DNA of 21,652 nucleotides from Desulfobulbus sp. (GTDB lineage: Bacteria > Pseudomonadota > Gammaproteobacteria > Burkholderiales > Rhodocyclaceae): assembly GCA_009782025.1 (NCBI GenBank), contig WQUQ01000230.1:1-21652 (forward strand). The letters run 5' to 3'. The notes below the pieces were generated by a model. It searched no databases and was not told the DNA's origin. It was given only the letters and a program-made list of their open reading frames with translations. Every line of letters begins with the position of its first letter. Positions within the stretch are counted from its first letter, which is position 1. Below are positions 21,162 through 21,652 of this stretch, in pieces. A program made the position numbers and the translations under genes.

Positions 21162-21194
21162 ATTCCCGATTATCGCCCAATATTCACGAAACGC

Positions 21195-21223
21195 TTGACA
21201 CAAGCGGCTTTACCCGCCAGAAT
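21195..21223 (+). promoter_or_regulatory. Predicted sigma-70 promoter of tRNA-Asn
   Basis: TTGACA (21195-21200) and CAGAAT (21218-21223) are separated by 17 bases. The -10 box ends 12 bases before the tRNA 5' end. It lies in the 74-base gap divergent from the AsmA-like gene. Confidence 0.75.
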
Positions 21224-21235
21224 GCGCGCTTCTGT

Positions 21236-21311
21236 TCCTCGATAGCTCAGTCGGTAGAGCGCCGGACTGTTAATCCGTAGGTCCCTGGTTCGAGCCCAGG
21301 TCGGGGAGCCA
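21236..21311 (+). tRNA. tRNA-Asn (anticodon GTT)
   Basis: A 76-base cloverleaf. The acceptor TCCTCGA pairs with TCGGGGA (one T-G pair), with discriminator G and an encoded CCA. The D arm contains AGCTCAGTCGGTAGAGC. The anticodon stem GGAC/ATCC region closes the loop around TGTTAAT with anticodon GTT, and the T arm has GGTTCGAGCC. It closely resembles E. coli tRNA-Asn and reads AAC and AAU. Confidence 0.97.
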
Positions 21312-21317
21312 GCATGC

Positions 21318-21357
21318 AAACGACCCGCCCATGAATCCAACCATGCGCGGGTCGTTT
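21318..21357 (+). terminator. Probable terminator after tRNA-Asn
   Basis: An 11-base-pair perfect stem AAACGACCCGC/GCGGGTCGTTT encloses an 18-base loop. It begins 6 bases after the tRNA CCA. The T-tract is only three bases, so termination may be partly Rho-dependent or the stem may act in 3' processing. Confidence 0.55.
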
Positions 21358-21652
21358 CCATTGACCCGTCCGCGTCCGACATTTTCCGGTTCAGACCGCT
21401 CATTCGCCGCTTCTCCGCATCAACCGACACGCCCCATCCGCCGGGGCACGCTCAGGATTCTACCCCAGCCGGCCAGCGGCTGCCGCGCCAGATTTTTCGC
21501 TCATTCCATTTTCAAATCAGCCGAGGACGCGAAGGCGAAGCGAGAGACAGTACGGTTGACCGGCAAGCGAAGCCGACCACGGCGCAAGCGAGAAGCCCGG
21601 CCTTCAGGCCGGGGTCAAGCGAGCCAAGCGTGATTTCGGTGCCGGAGGCACC
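21358..21652. other. Gene-free tail with repeats and small hairpins
   Basis: I see no believable gene in these 295 bases. The one open frame here (plus strand, starting within the tRNA terminator at 21331 and ending at 21633) has an Arg/Ser/Pro-rich product typical of non-coding GC-rich DNA and runs through the repeat. Besides repeat copy 2 there is a perfect hairpin CCCGGCCT/AGGCCGGG (21596-21613), a terminal GGTGCC/GGCACC (21638-21652), and repeated AAGCGA words between 21535 and 21625. Confidence 0.5.
21502..21577. repeat. Dispersed repeat, partial copy 2 (inverted relative to copy 1)
   Basis: Bases 21502-21542 are identical over 41 positions to the reverse complement of 15527-15567. Similarity continues, with a one-base indel and scattered changes, to 21577 (counterpart 15493). 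The terminal repeat CCATTTTCAAATCA is present at 21506-21519, but the opposite terminal repeat of copy 1 is not found before the window ends. It lies in non-coding DNA after tRNA-Asn. Confidence 0.8.

Noticed and set aside
21331..21633. 100-codon plus-strand frame after tRNA-Asn as a gene
   Set aside because: It starts inside the tRNA terminator hairpin and runs through a dispersed non-coding repeat; there is no ribosome binding site or family resemblance.

Overview
The window comes from a betaproteobacterial chromosome, most likely Rhodocyclales/Rhodocyclaceae (Dechloromonas, Azonexus or Accumulibacter-like). This is an inference from the high G+C, the gene orders surE-pcm-nlpD-rpoS and tRNA-Val-thrS-infC-rpmI-rplT-pheS-pheT-ihfA-merR-tRNA-Pro, a PhaR polyhydroxyalkanoate regulator, and the style of the protein sequences. 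Nearly all of it is core housekeeping sequence. I see no prophage, CRISPR array, transposase or integrase.

Left part (1-4854, all minus strand): reading from 4854 downwards, a small H-NS-like nucleoid protein with a clear promoter and a near-perfect ribosome binding site is followed 3 bases later by surE. Then come pcm, nlpD and rpoS, with ATGA stop/start overlaps at pcm-nlpD and nlpD-rpoS. Next are phaR and the start of a response-regulator-like gene that runs off the left edge and has lost its phosphoacceptor aspartate.

Middle part (4925-13185, all minus strand): a translation cluster starts at a consensus promoter before tRNA-Val(GAC). It continues through thrS, infC (apparent ATC start), rpmI, rplT and a strong terminator. 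A hicA-hicB toxin-antitoxin pair then interrupts the usual rplT-pheS junction. After it come pheS, pheT, ihfA, a MerR-type regulator and tRNA-Pro(GGG), closed by a near-symmetrical terminator.

Right part (13332-21652): parE (plus strand) faces ptp and uvrB (minus strand). The convergent gap between them holds two different imperfect palindromic repeats. A tyrB/aspC-type aminotransferase (plus) diverges from uvrB and converges, over a strong terminator, on a membrane-anchored AsmA-like gene with an unusual cytoplasmic N-terminal domain. tRNA-Asn(GTT) diverges from that gene behind its own promoter. The last ~300 bases carry no convincing gene, but contain a second copy of the repeat from the parE-ptp gap, inverted relative to the first, with a 41-base exact match.

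No wholly new system is evident. The items most worth a second look are the hicAB insertion into an essential translation cluster, the dispersed palindromic element, the receiver domain without its aspartate, the AsmA-like fusion, and the leader structures of thrS, infC and rpmI.
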